From contig CP082962.1 of assembly GCA_021730285.1 (NCBI GenBank), positions 2,852,001 to 2,916,000 of the forward strand: a stretch of DNA of 64,000 bases, written 5' to 3'. Source of the stretch: Desulfovibrio sp. JY (GTDB lineage Bacteria; Desulfobacterota; Desulfovibrionia; Desulfovibrionales; Desulfovibrionaceae). The translations under genes were made by a program, and so were the position numbers. The notes beneath the pieces are model-generated. The model had not been told where the DNA came from and made no database searches. It worked only from the letters and a program-made list of their open reading frames with translations. Of the stretch, positions 46,366 through 54,192 are shown piece after piece (the stretch's first letter is position 1; the number at the start of each line of letters is the position of its first letter).

Positions 46366-47208
46366 ATGTCCGTTGCGTCGTCCTCTTCCGTTTCGTCCAT
46401 GATCCGCCAGCCCGTCGTGGCCGGCCGTTTCTATCCTGGCGATCCGGCCGGGTTGCGCCGCGAGGTGGCCGGCTATCTGGGGCAAGCCGCTCCCCGGTCC
46501 GAAAAGCCGACCCTCCTGGCCATGGTGCCCCACGCCGGCTACGTCTTCAGCGGTTCCGTGGCCGGGCGCACCCTCGGCGCGGCCAGGCTTGCCGACACGA
46601 TCCTGCTCCTTGGCCCCAACCATACCGGGCGCGGCGCGCGGCTTGCCGTCTGGCCCGAGGGGGCGTGGCTGGTCCCGGGCTGCGAAGTGCCGGTGGACGC
46701 CGGGCTGGCCGGCCAACTGCTCGCCGCCGAGCCGCGTCTGACGCCCGATGTCGCCGCCCATCTGGGCGAGCATTCCCTGGAAGTGGAGCTGCCGTTCTTG
46801 TGCGCGGTCAACCCCGGGGCGCGCATCGTGCCGGTGTGCGTGGCCGAGCCCGACCCCGCCGTGCTGCGCGAGGTGGCCGGGTCCATCGTTGCGGTCCTTG
46901 GCGCGCTGGAGCGGCCGGTTTCCATCGTGGTCAGCTCGGACATGAGCCACTATATTTCCCATAACGCTGCCAAAAAGCGCGATTCCATGGCGCTCTCCCG
47001 CGTCCTGGCCCTCGATCCCGAGGGACTTTGCCAGGTGGTGCGCCGTGAAGGCATCACCATGTGCGGCGTGATGCCCATGGCCCTGGGCCTTTTCGTGGCC
47101 CTGGGGCTTGGCGCGCGGGAGGCGACCCTTGCCGCCTATGCCACGTCCGGGGAGGTGACGGGCGACATGGAGCAGGTTGTGGGCTATGCCGGAGTACTTG
47201 TTTCCTGA
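46366..47208 (+). CDS. MEMO1-family protein (AmmeMemoRadiSam system protein B type)
   Basis: 280 residues. Signatures of the Memo family: VPHAGYVFSGSVAG near residue 60, LLLGPNHTGRGARLAV, EHSLEVELPFL and VSSDMSHYISHNAAKKRD with conserved His residues arranged as in extradiol dioxygenase-like metal sites. Partners AmmeMemoRadiSam protein A (AMMECR1) and the radical-SAM enzyme are not in the window, so the gene is separated from its usual cluster here. Role not established. The ATG at 46366 is in a GGAGGGAGCC context. Confidence 0.9.
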   Translation: MSVASSSSVSSMIRQPVVAGRFYPGDPAGLRREVAGYLGQAAPRSEKPTLLAMVPHAGYVFSGSVAGRTLGAARLADTILLLGPNHTGRGARLAVWPEGAWLVPGCEVPVDAGLAGQLLAAEPRLTPDVAAHLGEHSLEVELPFLCAVNPGARIVPVCVAEPDPAVLREVAGSIVAVLGALERPVSIVVSSDMSHYISHNAAKKRDSMALSRVLALDPEGLCQVVRREGITMCGVMPMALGLFVALGLGAREATLAAYATSGEVTGDMEQVVGYAGVLVS

Positions 47209-47242
47209 CAACCGCCAACCGCCCGGTGCAAGGAGATGCCGT

Positions 47243-47884
47243 ATGCGACGTATCCTTTGCGTGCTGCCGTTGACGAGCGCCTTGATCCTGATTCTTTCCA
47301 CCTTTGCCGGTGCCCAGTTCGGCCTGCTCAAGCAGGGCATCGACGCCGTAACCAGCGGCAAGCAAGCCGCGACGCCGGGAGCGGGGTCGGCCGCCGCGCC
47401 GGCGACCGGCGGGGCCGGAGTGCTCGCCAGCGACACCACCTACAAGAACACGGCCCGCAATTTCGCCTTTACCATCCCGGCCGGCTGGAAGCTGGAAAAC
47501 GGCGATCCGGCCAGCGAATCGGTGCTCTTTATGAAACCCGGCACCACCTGGTCGTTTCAGTTCCACCTCGAGCAGATGGTGCCGAGCTTTCCGCGCAAGG
47601 CTTCGGTTGCCGCGTCGCTTAAGCAGGCCAAGGAAATGGTGCAGATCAAGAAGTACCTGGAGGCCCGGCGGCGCGATGACGGCGACGCCAAGCGCAAATG
47701 CGGCGTCATCGGCTGGGAGGTTGTGGAAGCGCCCCAGAAAAACGGCTACCAGCGCATCATCTGGCAGGCCTATGACGGGGAGAACTTCTACATGAATTTC
47801 ATGGCCGCCAGCGAAAACGGCCAGTTCGAGGCGGCCAGGGACACCCTGCGCCGCATCATGGACTCGATCCGGTTCTGCCGGTAG
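47243..47884 (+). CDS. Exported protein with PsbP/DUF1795-like domain
   Basis: 213 residues. Signal peptide (residues 1-25, cleavage after FAGA), a low-complexity Ala/Gly stretch, then a beta domain starting NFAFTIPAGWKLENGD and containing TWSFQFHLEQM. One Cys pair may bridge (KRKCGVIGW and the terminal FCR). It resembles the lipoprotein at 40815. AAGGAGA precedes the ATG. Function unknown; it lies between MEMO and a lipoprotein gene in the same direction. Confidence 0.75.
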   Translation: MRRILCVLPLTSALILILSTFAGAQFGLLKQGIDAVTSGKQAATPGAGSAAAPATGGAGVLASDTTYKNTARNFAFTIPAGWKLENGDPASESVLFMKPGTTWSFQFHLEQMVPSFPRKASVAASLKQAKEMVQIKKYLEARRRDDGDAKRKCGVIGWEVVEAPQKNGYQRIIWQAYDGENFYMNFMAASENGQFEAARDTLRRIMDSIRFCR

Positions 47885-47935
47885 AAGCAATCACCGGCCG
47901 GCGTTTGCCGGTCCGGAATATCATCAAGAGGACCT

Positions 47936-48682
47936 ATGAAACGCACCACCCTTTCCATGCCGGTTGGCCGGCTGGCGACGGCTTTGGCCCTTTGTTTCCT
48001 GCTTGCCTCCTGCGCGGTCTACACACCGCCGAATCCGCAAATATCGAACGTGGTCAACCCGGCCGCCCTGCCCGGCGCGGCGCGCACGGCCGACTGGGAC
48101 ATCGGGGCGGTGCGCTACCAATGGCAGGGCCGGGGGCTCAATTATTATGACGCCGGCCTTGCCCCGGTGCTGCTTCTGGTCAGCAACCATTCCGGCCGCT
48201 ATCCGGTCATCTATGCCCAGGAATGCCGGGGGATCGGCGTCGGCGGGGCGGAGTACGCGCCGTATTCCGTGGACCAGGCGGCCGAACTGGTTTTCGCCTC
48301 CACGGCCTATCGGAAAAGCGCCGAGGCGGCGGTGGTCGGGGGCCTTACCGGCGCGGCAGTCGGAGCCGGGCTCGGGGCGCTGATCGGCTCGGGTTTCAAC
48401 CACGGCTGGGGCGCGGGACCGGGGGCCCTGATCGGGGCCGGCGCCGGGGCCATCGGCGGCGCGGCGCTTTCCCAGCAGCCCTCCATGGACCAGTACCGGG
48501 CCTCGCTGTACCAGGAGATGGGCACCTATGCCTGGCGGCCGTCGCCGGTGCCGCCGGGCGGCCTCATGCCCGGCTACCTCTACTTTCCGGTCTCGGCCGG
48601 CGTCCATTCGCTGCGGGTGATCGTGCACGCGGAAAACCAGGTCCAGACCTTCATCATCCCCGTGGACATGCCGGTCTGGTAG
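47936..48682 (+). CDS. Lipoprotein with glycine-zipper segment
   Basis: 248 residues. The lipobox LLASC places Cys at about residue 25. The central region (VGGLTGAAVGAGLGALIGSGFNHG and PGALIGAGAGAIGGAAL) is a double glycine-zipper, typical of outer-membrane-inserting segments. The C-terminal part forms a beta domain (LRVIVHAENQVQTFIIPVDMP). It may be an outer-membrane lipoprotein; the exact role is unknown. AAGAGGA precedes the ATG and a strong terminator follows. Confidence 0.8.
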   Translation: MKRTTLSMPVGRLATALALCFLLASCAVYTPPNPQISNVVNPAALPGAARTADWDIGAVRYQWQGRGLNYYDAGLAPVLLLVSNHSGRYPVIYAQECRGIGVGGAEYAPYSVDQAAELVFASTAYRKSAEAAVVGGLTGAAVGAGLGALIGSGFNHGWGAGPGALIGAGAGAIGGAALSQQPSMDQYRASLYQEMGTYAWRPSPVPPGGLMPGYLYFPVSAGVHSLRVIVHAENQVQTFIIPVDMPVW

Positions 48683-48707
48683 ACTGGGCCGGCTTCCAAA
48701 CGATCGC

Positions 48708-48744
48708 AAACCGGCTCCGGGCCTTCGCCCGGAGCCGGTTTTTT
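48708..48744 (+). terminator. Terminator after the glycine-zipper lipoprotein gene
   Basis: AACCGGCTCCGGGC, loop, GCCCGGAGCCGGTT and then a T-run, 25 bases downstream of the stop codon. Confidence 0.92.
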
Positions 48745-48760
48745 CATGGAACGCGGCGAC

Positions 48761-48789
48761 AAAAAAAGAGCCTCCCGTTCGGAAGGCTC
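48761..48789 (-). terminator. Terminator facing the pnp operon
   Basis: On the minus strand GAGCCTTCCGAACGGGAGGCTC followed by seven T. It lies about 100 bases beyond the pnp stop codon, after repeat A8. Confidence 0.75.
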
Positions 48790-48820
48790 CCTTGTATTGG
48801 TGTAGCTGCGGTGAGACGAG

Positions 48821-48882
48821 AAAGTTTAGGAAAGGGAGAGCGCGAGAGGGGAGAACCCTTTTCAAAGGGTTTCCCCTCTCGC
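48821..48882. repeat. Family A hairpin, copy A8 (first hairpin and half linker)
   Basis: AAAGTTTAGGAAAGGGAGAGC followed by GCGAGAGGGG, an ACCCTTTTCAAAGGGT core and CCCCTCTCGC. It stands between convergent genes next to the pnp stop codon. Confidence 0.8.
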
Positions 48883-48892
48883 ACTGTAAACG

Positions 48893-51127
48893 CTAGTCGC
48901 GGTCGCGATGGCCGCGGTCACGGCCGCCGCGGTCGCGGTCGAACCCGCCGCGACGGTCGCCGCCGGGACGACGCGGACCGCTGGTCTTGGCATAATCGGC
49001 CGGATCGTAGGGGATGCCGCGTTCTTCGTTGAGAACCGCCTTGCGCGACAGGCGGATGCGGCCCGAAGGCTCCTGGTCCAGGACCTTGACCTCGATCTCC
49101 TGGCCGAGCTTGACCACGTCGGCCGGGCTGGCCACCCGCTCGACGTCGAGCTGGGACACGTGGCACAGGCCCTCGAGGCCGGGCAGGATCTCGATGATGG
49201 CGCCGCAGTCGATGACCTTGCGGACGATGCCCTTGTAGTTGGCGCCGACCTCGGCGTGCTGGTCGTAGTACGCGACGCGCGCCTTGGCCTTTTCCAGGGA
49301 CTCCAGGGTGGGGGCGAAGATGGAGATCTTGCCCGAATCCTCGATGTCGATGGAAGCGCCGGTATCGGCCGTGATGGCCTTGATGTTCTTGCCGCCGGGT
49401 CCGATCACTTCACGGATTTTTTCCGGATTGATGTTGACCACGGCCAGTTGCGGCGCCAGGGGCGACAACTCCGGACGCGGCGCGGCCAGTTCCTCGGCCA
49501 TGCGGCCGAGGATGTGCAGCCGGGCGTCCTTGGCCTGGGACAGCGCTTGGCGCATGACGGCCTGGGGAATGCCGGTGATCTTGATGTCCATCTGGATGCC
49601 GGTGACGCCGTTGGCCGTGCCGGCAACCTTGAAGTCCATGTCGCCCATGGCGTCCTCGTCGCCGAGGATATCGGTCAAGATGAGGAAGTCGTCGCCTTCC
49701 TTGATGAGGCCCATGGCGATGCCGGCCACGGGCTCCTTGACCGGAACGCCGGCGTCCATGAGCGCCAGCGACGCGCCGCACACCGAAGCCATGGACGAGG
49801 AACCGTTGGACTCCATCACCTGGGACACCACGCGCATGGTGAAGGGAAATTCGTCCGGACCGGGCAGCACGGGCAGGATGGAGCGCTCGGCCAGGGCCCC
49901 GTGGCCGATTTCACGGCGCGACGGGCCGCGCATGGGCTTGACCTCGCCCACGCAATAGGGCGGGAAGTTATAGTGGAGCATGAAACGCTTGTAGGTCTCG
50001 CCGTTTAACGTCTCGATTTTCTGCTCGTCGCCGGTGGAGCCGAGAGTGGCCACGCACAGGGACTTGGTCTCGCCACGGGCGAAGATGGTCGAGCCGTGGG
50101 TGCGGGGCAAAACGCCCACTTCGATGGCGATGGGGCGCACGGTCTTGGTGTCGCGGCCGTCGAGGCGGATGCCGGTTTCCTTGATAAGCTTGCGCAGGAG
50201 CTTCTTCTCCATGTCCGCGAGGATATCGCCGGCCTTGGCCTTGTAGGTCGGCTCGTCCGGGAAGGCGGCCAGCACGGCCTCGATGACGGTCTGCTTGACG
50301 GCCTTTCTGGCATCGCGCCGGGGCATCTTGTCCTTGATGGAGAAGGCTTCCCTGAGTCCGGCCTCGGCCGTCTCGTGGACGAGCTTTTCCAGTTCCGCGA
50401 TGGGGGCTGGCGGGACGAAGGCGATCTTCGGCTTGCCGGCTTTCTCGCGCAGCTCCTCCTGGAGGTCGATTAAGGGCAGCACGCTTTTGTGCCCCCACTC
50501 CAGGGCATCGGCCAGCATGTCCTCGGAGACGAACTTGCCGCCGCCTTCGACCATGACCACCGCGTCGCGCGAGGCGGCGAAGGTCAGGTTGAGCGTGCTC
50601 TCGCCGGCCATCTGCTGGACGGTGGGGTTGAAGACGAACTGGCCATCCACGAAGCCCACCCGGCCGCCGGCGATGGGGCCTTCGAAGGGGATCTTGGAGA
50701 TGTGCAGGGCGGCCGAGGCGGCGGTCAGGGCCAGCACGTCGGGCTCGACCACGCCGTCGGCGGAGAGCACCGTGGCGATGATCTGGACCTCGTCACGGAA
50801 GCCCTTGGGGAAAAGCGGCCGGCAGGGGCGGTCGATCAGCCGGCACACCAGCACCTCGCGCTCGGAGGGACGGCCGATCTCGCGGCGGAAGTACGAGCCG
50901 GGGATGCGGCCGGCGGCGTAGGACATTTCCTGGTAGTCGACGGTGAGCGGGAAAAAGCCTTTTTCCTCGGGCAGGACCTGGGTGCAGGCCGTGACCAGGA
51001 CCACCGTGCCGCCGGACTGGACCCAGATGGCGCCGTCGGCCTGGTTGGCCAGGCGTCCGGTTTCCAGAATGATGGCGTTGCCGCCGATGTTCGCTTCGAG
51101 TCGGATGGGAGAAAATGGGGATGTCAT
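48893..51127 (-). CDS. pnp: Polynucleotide phosphorylase
   Basis: 744 residues. It degrades RNA phosphorolytically and is part of the degradosome. Two RNase PH cores (~10-225 and ~310-545; the second holds SRREIGHGALAERSI and GDEDAMGDMDFKVAGT with catalytic acidic residues) are followed by KH (REVIGPGGKNIKAI) and S1 (YKGIVRKVIDCGAIIEILPGLEGLCHVSQL) domains. The tail is an Arg/Gly/Asp-rich extension (GGFDRDRGGRDRGHRDRD), probably RNA-binding. The ATG follows GAGGTG. It is last in the rimP-pnp operon. Confidence 0.97.
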   Translation of the reverse strand: MTSPFSPIRLEANIGGNAIILETGRLANQADGAIWVQSGGTVVLVTACTQVLPEEKGFFPLTVDYQEMSYAAGRIPGSYFRREIGRPSEREVLVCRLIDRPCRPLFPKGFRDEVQIIATVLSADGVVEPDVLALTAASAALHISKIPFEGPIAGGRVGFVDGQFVFNPTVQQMAGESTLNLTFAASRDAVVMVEGGGKFVSEDMLADALEWGHKSVLPLIDLQEELREKAGKPKIAFVPPAPIAELEKLVHETAEAGLREAFSIKDKMPRRDARKAVKQTVIEAVLAAFPDEPTYKAKAGDILADMEKKLLRKLIKETGIRLDGRDTKTVRPIAIEVGVLPRTHGSTIFARGETKSLCVATLGSTGDEQKIETLNGETYKRFMLHYNFPPYCVGEVKPMRGPSRREIGHGALAERSILPVLPGPDEFPFTMRVVSQVMESNGSSSMASVCGASLALMDAGVPVKEPVAGIAMGLIKEGDDFLILTDILGDEDAMGDMDFKVAGTANGVTGIQMDIKITGIPQAVMRQALSQAKDARLHILGRMAEELAAPRPELSPLAPQLAVVNINPEKIREVIGPGGKNIKAITADTGASIDIEDSGKISIFAPTLESLEKAKARVAYYDQHAEVGANYKGIVRKVIDCGAIIEILPGLEGLCHVSQLDVERVASPADVVKLGQEIEVKVLDQEPSGRIRLSRKAVLNEERGIPYDPADYAKTSGPRRPGGDRRGGFDRDRGGRDRGHRDRD

Positions 51128-51254
51128 GGGCACCTCGCTGAAAAAGGGGGGAATGCGGCGTATCGTGGCCGGCCCTCCCGCCATGCAGCAGGCGCGACGG
51201 CCACCGGGACCGGTGTCCCGAGGGCGGGCGCGCATAATGCATGTGCGGGAAGGC

Positions 51255-51282
51255 GGGAACCGGCCCGGAAAGGCCGGCTCCC
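51255..51282. promoter_or_regulatory. Strong hairpin in the rpsO-pnp intercistronic region
   Basis: GGGAACCGGCC and GGCCGGCTCCC pair with one mismatch. It lies 13 bases after the rpsO stop, in the leader of pnp. In E. coli the same gap holds a terminator and an RNase III-cleaved stem that controls pnp; by analogy this hairpin may do likewise, but it has no T-run. Confidence 0.45.
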
Positions 51283-51294
51283 GACGTGGCGGCG

Positions 51295-51564
51295 CTACTT
51301 GCGCAATCCAAGCTTAGCGATCAGGTCGCGGTAGCGCTGGATGTCCTTTTTCTTCAAATAGTTTAAGAGTTTCCGGCGCTGGCCGACCATTTTGAGCAAA
51401 CCCGTCCGGGAATGGTAATCCTTGGGATGGGCCTTGAAATGGTCGGTCAGGTAGGTGATGCGCGCCGTCAGCAGGGCGACCTGGACCTCGGGAGATCCGG
51501 TGTCGCCTTCGTGCTTCTTGTGCTCCGTGATGACGCTTGCCTTGTCTTCGGCGGTCATAACCAC
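51295..51564 (-). CDS. rpsO: 30S ribosomal protein S15
   Basis: 89 residues with a GTG start (MVMTAEDK), chosen because GGAGG is eight bases before GTG and the length equals that of E. coli S15; an ATG two codons later is farther from the Shine-Dalgarno site. Family signature [50 protein letters not shown] is intact. S15 binds 16S rRNA helices 20-22 and can regulate its own translation. It lies between truB and pnp. Confidence 0.97.
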   Translation of the reverse strand: MVMTAEDKASVITEHKKHEGDTGSPEVQVALLTARITYLTDHFKAHPKDYHSRTGLLKMVGQRRKLLNYLKKKDIQRYRDLIAKLGLRK

Positions 51565-51568
51565 AGCG

Positions 51569-52546
51569 TTATCCTCCATGGTTGGGGGTGGTTGTTCGCT
51601 CGGGGACGGTTTGTCCGCCGCGCCGGGCCGGCTGCGGGTCGCCGAAAAGACCGCGCAAAATGGCCCACCTTCGCGTGCCTTCCGTTTCTTCGACTTTGGC
51701 CAACGCCAGTGGCTGTCCGGCGTCGTCGGTCAGCAGGGCGCATCCGCCGGGAGCAACCGAGGCCCCGGCCCGCACACGCACGCCCTGGCGTACCAGGGCG
51801 GCCGTATCGGCGGGCAGGGCAATGGTGGCCCAGTGGGGAAGCGCCTGCCCGATGGGAATGATCCGTTCAGGCAGGGTTTCCGGGGCGGCCAGGATGTCAT
51901 CCAGGCCATGCGCCTGCGTCAGGTCGAAGGGACGGCTGGCTTCCCGGGTCAGGGCGGTAAGTGCGGCGCCGCAGCCAAGTCGCTTCCCCAGGCTGTGGAC
52001 CAGGGAGCGTATATAGACGCCAGCGGAAACCCGGACCCGAAATGTCGCCGACGGCAGGTCGATGGCAACGGCCTGCGCGTCGAAAACGGAAATTTTCTTG
52101 TGTTTGACAGGGGCGGCCAGACCCTGGCGGGCCAGGGCGTAAAGCGGCTTCCCCTGGTGCTTGGCCGCCGAGTAGGGCGGCACCTCCTGGCTTTCTTCCT
52201 GCGTCCAGGCGGCGATGGCCTCGGCCAGTTCGGCCGGGGCGATATGATCCCAGGCCGCTTCGGCGGTCACCGCGCCCTGGATGTCGTAGGTGTCCGTGGA
52301 AAGCCCCAGGCGCAATTGCCCCAGATAGGTCTTCTCGCCCTCCATGACGTAGGAGGCGAGTTTGGTCGCCTCGCCCAAAAGCACCACCAACACGCCGGCG
52401 GCCAGGGGATCGAGAGTCCCGGCATGGCCGATCTTCTTTTGTCCCAGGCGTTTGATGGCCGTCAGGCAGGCGGTGGAGGTCGGGCCCGACGGCTTGTCGA
52501 GCACCAGCACCCCGTGCAGTTGGGGCAGAGCGTTCCTAGGCGTCAA
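51569..52546 (-). CDS. truB: tRNA pseudouridine(55) synthase
   Basis: 325 residues. It isomerises U55 in the T loop of tRNAs. [14 protein letters not shown] opens the catalytic domain and the nucleophilic Asp is in [33 protein letters not shown]-like sequence follows. The likely start is TTG at 52546, eight bases after AAAGGAA and overlapping the 3' end of nrnA; no in-frame ATG lies nearby except far upstream inside nrnA. Part of the rimP-pnp operon; ends five bases before the rpsO start. Confidence 0.94.
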   Translation of the reverse strand: MTPRNALPQLHGVLVLDKPSGPTSTACLTAIKRLGQKKIGHAGTLDPLAAGVLVVLLGEATKLASYVMEGEKTYLGQLRLGLSTDTYDIQGAVTAEAAWDHIAPAELAEAIAAWTQEESQEVPPYSAAKHQGKPLYALARQGLAAPVKHKKISVFDAQAVAIDLPSATFRVRVSAGVYIRSLVHSLGKRLGCGAALTALTREASRPFDLTQAHGLDDILAAPETLPERIIPIGQALPHWATIALPADTAALVRQGVRVRAGASVAPGGCALLTDDAGQPLALAKVEETEGTRRWAILRGLFGDPQPARRGGQTVPERTTTPNHGG

Positions 52547-53522
52547 TCGAATATTCCTTTGCCCCGGCAACGGCCTTGGACACGGCCGCAACGAGGATAT
52601 CGGCGGATTCTTCCAGGGGATAGGCGAGTCTGCCGCCAGCGGCGTTTTTGTGCCCGCCGCCGCCAAACGAGGCGGCAACGGCCTGGATGTCGACGGCGCC
52701 GACCGAACGCAGGGAAAATTTTACGCCGCCCTCGGGCAGCTCACGCGCCAGGATGGCGGCGCGTACGCCCCGAACCCGGAGCGCGTTGTTGATCAGCCCC
52801 TCGCAGTCCTCGGGCCCTGTGCCCGTGCGGCGGAACATTTCCTGGGATATCCTGATAAGCCCCACCTGTCCATGGTCGGCCAGGCAAAGCTCGCCCAGCA
52901 CCTCGGACCACAGCCGTATCCGGTTCATGGTCCACTGGTTTTTGATGCGCGCGCCAATGGCCCCGACGTCGAGGCCGTTCCGGATCAGTTCGGCCACGAT
53001 CTCCATGCACACGGCCGAGGTGCCGCTGAAGCTGAAAAAGCCCGTGTCCGTGGCCAGGGCGGTGTAGAGGGCCTCGGCCAGGGGGCCGGAGAGCGGCACG
53101 CCCAGGTCCTTGGCGAGCAAGGCCACCATCTCGCCCGTGGCGCAACGGACCGGATCGACCCAGTTGATCAGGCCGAAGCCGGGATTGCCGAGGTGGTGGT
53201 CGATGACGATCATGCGGGCCGGATCGAGCACGGTTTCCAGGCGGCCCAGCCGGGGGCCGTCGCCGCAGTCGAGGACCACGGCCAGATCGTAGTCGTCGGC
53301 CGGCGGGACGTCGAGCAGGGGGGCCGGCAGTTCCAGCCAGCCGTACTGGGGCGGCACGGGGGAATCGTTTACCAGGGCGAACGACTTGCCGAGCGCTTCC
53401 AGAACGAATCCCATGGCGGCGGTCGATCCCAACGCGTCGCCGTCCGGGGCGGCATGGGCGGCGACCACGAAGGTGTGGCCTTCGCGGATCCGACGGGCGA
53501 TTTCACGCCTCGGGTCGGGCAT
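52536..53522 (-). CDS. nrnA: DHH/DHHA1 oligoribonuclease / pAp phosphatase
   Basis: 328 residues. NrnA-type enzymes degrade nano-RNA and 3'-phosphoadenosine phosphate. The DHH domain has AAPDGDALGS and the metal motif MIVIDHHLGNPGF; the DHHA1 domain ends with FGGGGHKNAAGGRL. A sulfate reducer may need the pAp activity less than assimilators, but this is speculation. The start at 53522 overlaps rbfA by 20 bases; truB overlaps its end by 11 bases. Confidence 0.92.
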   Translation of the reverse strand: MPDPRREIARRIREGHTFVVAAHAAPDGDALGSTAAMGFVLEALGKSFALVNDSPVPPQYGWLELPAPLLDVPPADDYDLAVVLDCGDGPRLGRLETVLDPARMIVIDHHLGNPGFGLINWVDPVRCATGEMVALLAKDLGVPLSGPLAEALYTALATDTGFFSFSGTSAVCMEIVAELIRNGLDVGAIGARIKNQWTMNRIRLWSEVLGELCLADHGQVGLIRISQEMFRRTGTGPEDCEGLINNALRVRGVRAAILARELPEGGVKFSLRSVGAVDIQAVAASFGGGGHKNAAGGRLAYPLEESADILVAAVSKAVAGAKEYSIDA

Positions 53523-53838
53523 AGACCATGTCCTCCAGATAGGTGTCGCGGGCAAACCGCAGCTGGGGCACGGAGCGCAGGCGCAACCGCTTGCCAAGCA
53601 GCGTGCGCAAGAATCCCTTGGCCTGCTCGAGGCCTTCGGCCGCTTCGGCCAGCCGGGCCTCGTCGCCGCTTAGGGTGTAGTAGACCCGGGCGATGGAAAG
53701 GTCGGCATTCAAGGCCACGCCGCTTATGGTGACAAGCATGAGGCGGGGGTCCTGCACGTCCTCGACCAGGGCCGTGGCCATTTCCCGGGCGATCTGGTCG
53801 GCAAGGCGCGCCGAGCGGCGCGTAGGTTTGGCTTTCAT
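53503..53838 (-). CDS. rbfA: 30S ribosome-binding factor
   Basis: 111 residues with the KH-like fold of RbfA: RRSARLADQIAREMATALVEDVQDPRL at the N-terminus, VTISGVALNADLSIARVYYTL and SVPQLRFARDTYLE. It helps mature the 5' end of 16S rRNA. It overlaps nrnA and follows the DUF503 gene by 15 bases in the operon. Confidence 0.95.
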   Translation of the reverse strand: MKAKPTRRSARLADQIAREMATALVEDVQDPRLMLVTISGVALNADLSIARVYYTLSGDEARLAEAAEGLEQAKGFLRTLLGKRLRLRSVPQLRFARDTYLEDMVYARPEA

Positions 53839-53853
53839 GGCAGTATTTGCGCC

Positions 53854-54147
53854 TTACAGGAAAAGTATATCGATGTCGTCATCGACAAGTTCGGCCTCGG
53901 CCGTGGCCACGACCATGTTGAGCGCTTTTTGGAGCAGACCCCGGGCATGGGCTGCGTCGGAGGAGACGGTCACCGCGGCCAGAACGAGGGTGTCCCAGGA
54001 TTCCTGCATGGCCGTCTCGGCGGCGGCCACGTTGAATTTGTTGCGCAGTTTGCGCTTGAGGCTTTGGGCCACGCGGCGCTTGCCCTTGAGCGAATCGTTG
54101 CCGTGCAACGTGAACTGGAGGGTCAGCACGCCTACGACCATGGTCAT
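53854..54147 (-). CDS. DUF503 family protein
   Basis: 97 residues. It starts MTMVVGVLTLQFTLHGNDSLKGKRRV, the hallmark of DUF503 (YlxP-type), and ends in an acidic tail. YlxP proteins sit between infB and rbfA in many bacteria and are linked to ribosome assembly, without a firmly established role. The start at 54147 gives the usual length; GGA is close upstream. Confidence 0.93.
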   Translation of the reverse strand: MTMVVGVLTLQFTLHGNDSLKGKRRVAQSLKRKLRNKFNVAAAETAMQESWDTLVLAAVTVSSDAAHARGLLQKALNMVVATAEAELVDDDIDILFL

Positions 54148-54192
54148 TCCGCATGCGGCGCGGGACGCGTGGGCGTCCCGCGCCGTCATCCG